From positions 30,578-94,577 of the forward strand of contig CALXCP010000001.1 in NCBI GenBank assembly GCA_944386845.1: 64,000 nucleotides of DNA, written 5' to 3'. The stretch's first letter is position 1; the number at the start of each line of letters is the position of its first letter. Below, piece by piece: positions 63,285-64,000 of the stretch. The DNA is from an uncultured Oscillospiraceae bacterium (lineage in GTDB: Bacteria; Bacillota; Clostridia; Oscillospirales; Oscillospiraceae). The notes below the pieces were generated by a model. That model had not been told where the DNA came from and made no database searches. It saw only the letters and a list, made by a program, of their open reading frames with translations. The position numbers and the translations under genes are program-made.

Positions 63285-64000
63285 TCAGAGCTGCCTGGCC
63301 TTGCTGCGGATGAACTGGGCCAGCCAGTCCCCGGTCTGGGGGTGGTCCAGGCCGAAATCGATGGTGGCCTCCAGGAAGCCCCGGAGGTTGCCGGTGTCAT
63401 ACCGGCGGCCCTCAAAGTCCACCGCCACCATGGGCGCCTGGCGGCAGAGCTGCTTGAGCCCGTCGGTGAGCTGGATCTCCCCGCCGTAGCCCGGGGTGAG
63501 GTTCTCCAGGATGTCAAAGATGTCCGGGGTGAGGACGTACCGGCCCAGGATGGCGTAGTTGGACAGCATCTGCTCCGGAGTGGGCTTCTCGTTCATGTCG
63601 GACACCCGGAACACCCGGCCCTCCAGCGGGGTGACCTTCACCGAGGAGTACTTGGAGATGGCCTCGGTGGGCACGTACTGCACCCCCACGGCAGAGGCGC
63701 TGTGGGTCTCGGCGGCGTCGATGAGCTGCCGGGTGACGGGCACCTCCGCCTTCATGATGTCGTCCCCCAGCAGGACGGCGAAGGGCTCGTTCCCCACGAA
63801 GCGCTTGGCCCGCCAGATGGCGTGGCCCAGACCCTTGGTCTCCTTCTGCCGGACGTAGAAGATGTTGGCCAGGTCGGCGGCCCGGCGCACCTCGAACAGC
63901 TCCTTCTCCTTACCCGCCTGGTTCAGGCGGGTCTCCAGCTCGGGGTAGTAGTCGAAGTAGTCGTCCATGGCGGACTTGGCCCGGTTGGTGACGATGAGGA
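63285..64000 (-). CDS. galU: UTP-glucose-1-phosphate uridylyltransferase, 5' part outside window
   Basis: The frame is open to the window edge; 238 C-terminal residues are present. GalU segments: LIVTNRAKSAMDDYFDYYPELE, IFYVRQKETKGLGHAIWRAK, FAVLLGDDIM (metal-binding Asp), YAILGRYVLTPDIFDILEN and GYGGEIQLTDGLKQL. It makes UDP-glucose for surface glycans and glycolipids. The N-terminal nucleotide-binding loop lies beyond base 64000. Confidence 0.95.
   Translation of the reverse strand, partial: LIVTNRAKSAMDDYFDYYPELETRLNQAGKEKELFEVRRAADLANIFYVRQKETKGLGHAIWRAKRFVGNEPFAVLLGDDIMKAEVPVTRQLIDAAETHSASAVGVQYVPTEAISKYSSVKVTPLEGRVFRVSDMNEKPTPEQMLSNYAILGRYVLTPDIFDILENLTPGYGGEIQLTDGLKQLCRQAPMVAVDFEGRRYDTGNLRGFLEATIDFGLDHPQTGDWLAQFIRSKARQL

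Noticed and set aside
60902..63313. Very long open frame (about 800 codons) opposite the fakA/asp23 genes
   Set aside because: It is antisense to two clear genes, has repeat-like low-complexity translation and no proper start signal.
1..64000. CRISPR arrays, insertion sequences, prophage, tRNA or rRNA genes
   Set aside because: No regularly spaced repeats, transposase or integrase motifs, or RNA-gene signatures were seen.

Overview
The window is GC-rich, densely coded DNA from a strictly anaerobic, Gram-positive, spore-lineage Clostridium relative. The best fit is Oscillospirales (Flavonifractor / Lawsonibacter / Pseudoflavonifractor type). The evidence is a walR-walK-yycH-yycI cluster, a yabP-yabQ-divIC-yabR sporulation/division cluster, a PerR-type regulator next to rubrerythrin, a repressor-type BirA, purine-rich Shine-Dalgarno sites and many textbook sigma-A promoters (TTGACA-N17-TATAAT). 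The species is inferred, not proven. I saw no rRNA, tRNA, CRISPR array, phage genes or transposase.

Layout. 1-0.7 kb: the end of a molybdenum hydroxylase gene that stops early. 0.7-2.6 kb (minus): mreB and comFC. 2.7-7.2 kb: a one-carbon/methionine operon (metF, a separate B12-reactivation protein, a MetH lacking that domain, an Rrf2 regulator). 7.3-13.6 kb: secreted 5'-nucleotidase with LysM, exonuclease III, NADP-isocitrate dehydrogenase, a small membrane protein, a LURP-one protein, asnA. 13.7-16.7 kb (minus): methyltransferase, phospholipase D-like protein, glycosyltransferase. 16.9-21.2 kb: pyrophosphatase, DUF554 protein, PerR, reverse rubrerythrin, BrnQ, and a rubredoxin with an unusual CxC motif. 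21.2-28.9 kb (minus, except a 49-residue cysteine-rich peptide): beta-propeller-like protein, cupin, U32 protein, MltG, folate cyclo-ligase, DJ-1 protein, thymidylate kinase, TagA. 29-32 kb: an ABC importer of the TrpXYZ type. 32-37.4 kb: Nudix hydrolase and the WalRK-YycHI signalling operon. 37.4-43.7 kb (mostly minus): a CNNM/CorC transporter with a 265-nt structured leader, an orphan fumarase alpha subunit, a candidate small RNA, yabR-divIC-yabQ-yabP, and bioY/birA with two biotin operators.

43.6-51.5 kb is the most accessory-looking part. Two modules, each a LysR regulator divergent from an enzyme (an old-yellow-enzyme-type reductase; a fucose-isomerase-fold protein plus a small partner), sit between three direct copies of the last 59 bp of birA. 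Two of these copies belong to a longer 189-bp repeat that also carries the tail of an S-layer-homology gene, one copy being attached to a decayed gene stub. 51.7-53.8 kb: a membrane protein, a palindromic intergenic element and ychF.

53.9-60.8 kb holds the main system. A LysR regulator is divergent from a six-gene operon: polyferredoxin, tungsten-type aldehyde oxidoreductase, MoaD-like sulfur carrier, and NuoE-, NuoF- and NuoG-like subunits. It reads as an electron-bifurcating tungsten aldehyde oxidoreductase that would oxidise aldehydes and reduce ferredoxin and NAD+ together. 60.9-64 kb (minus): a FakA/YloV DAK2 protein, an Asp23-family protein and the 3' part of galU, which runs off the window.
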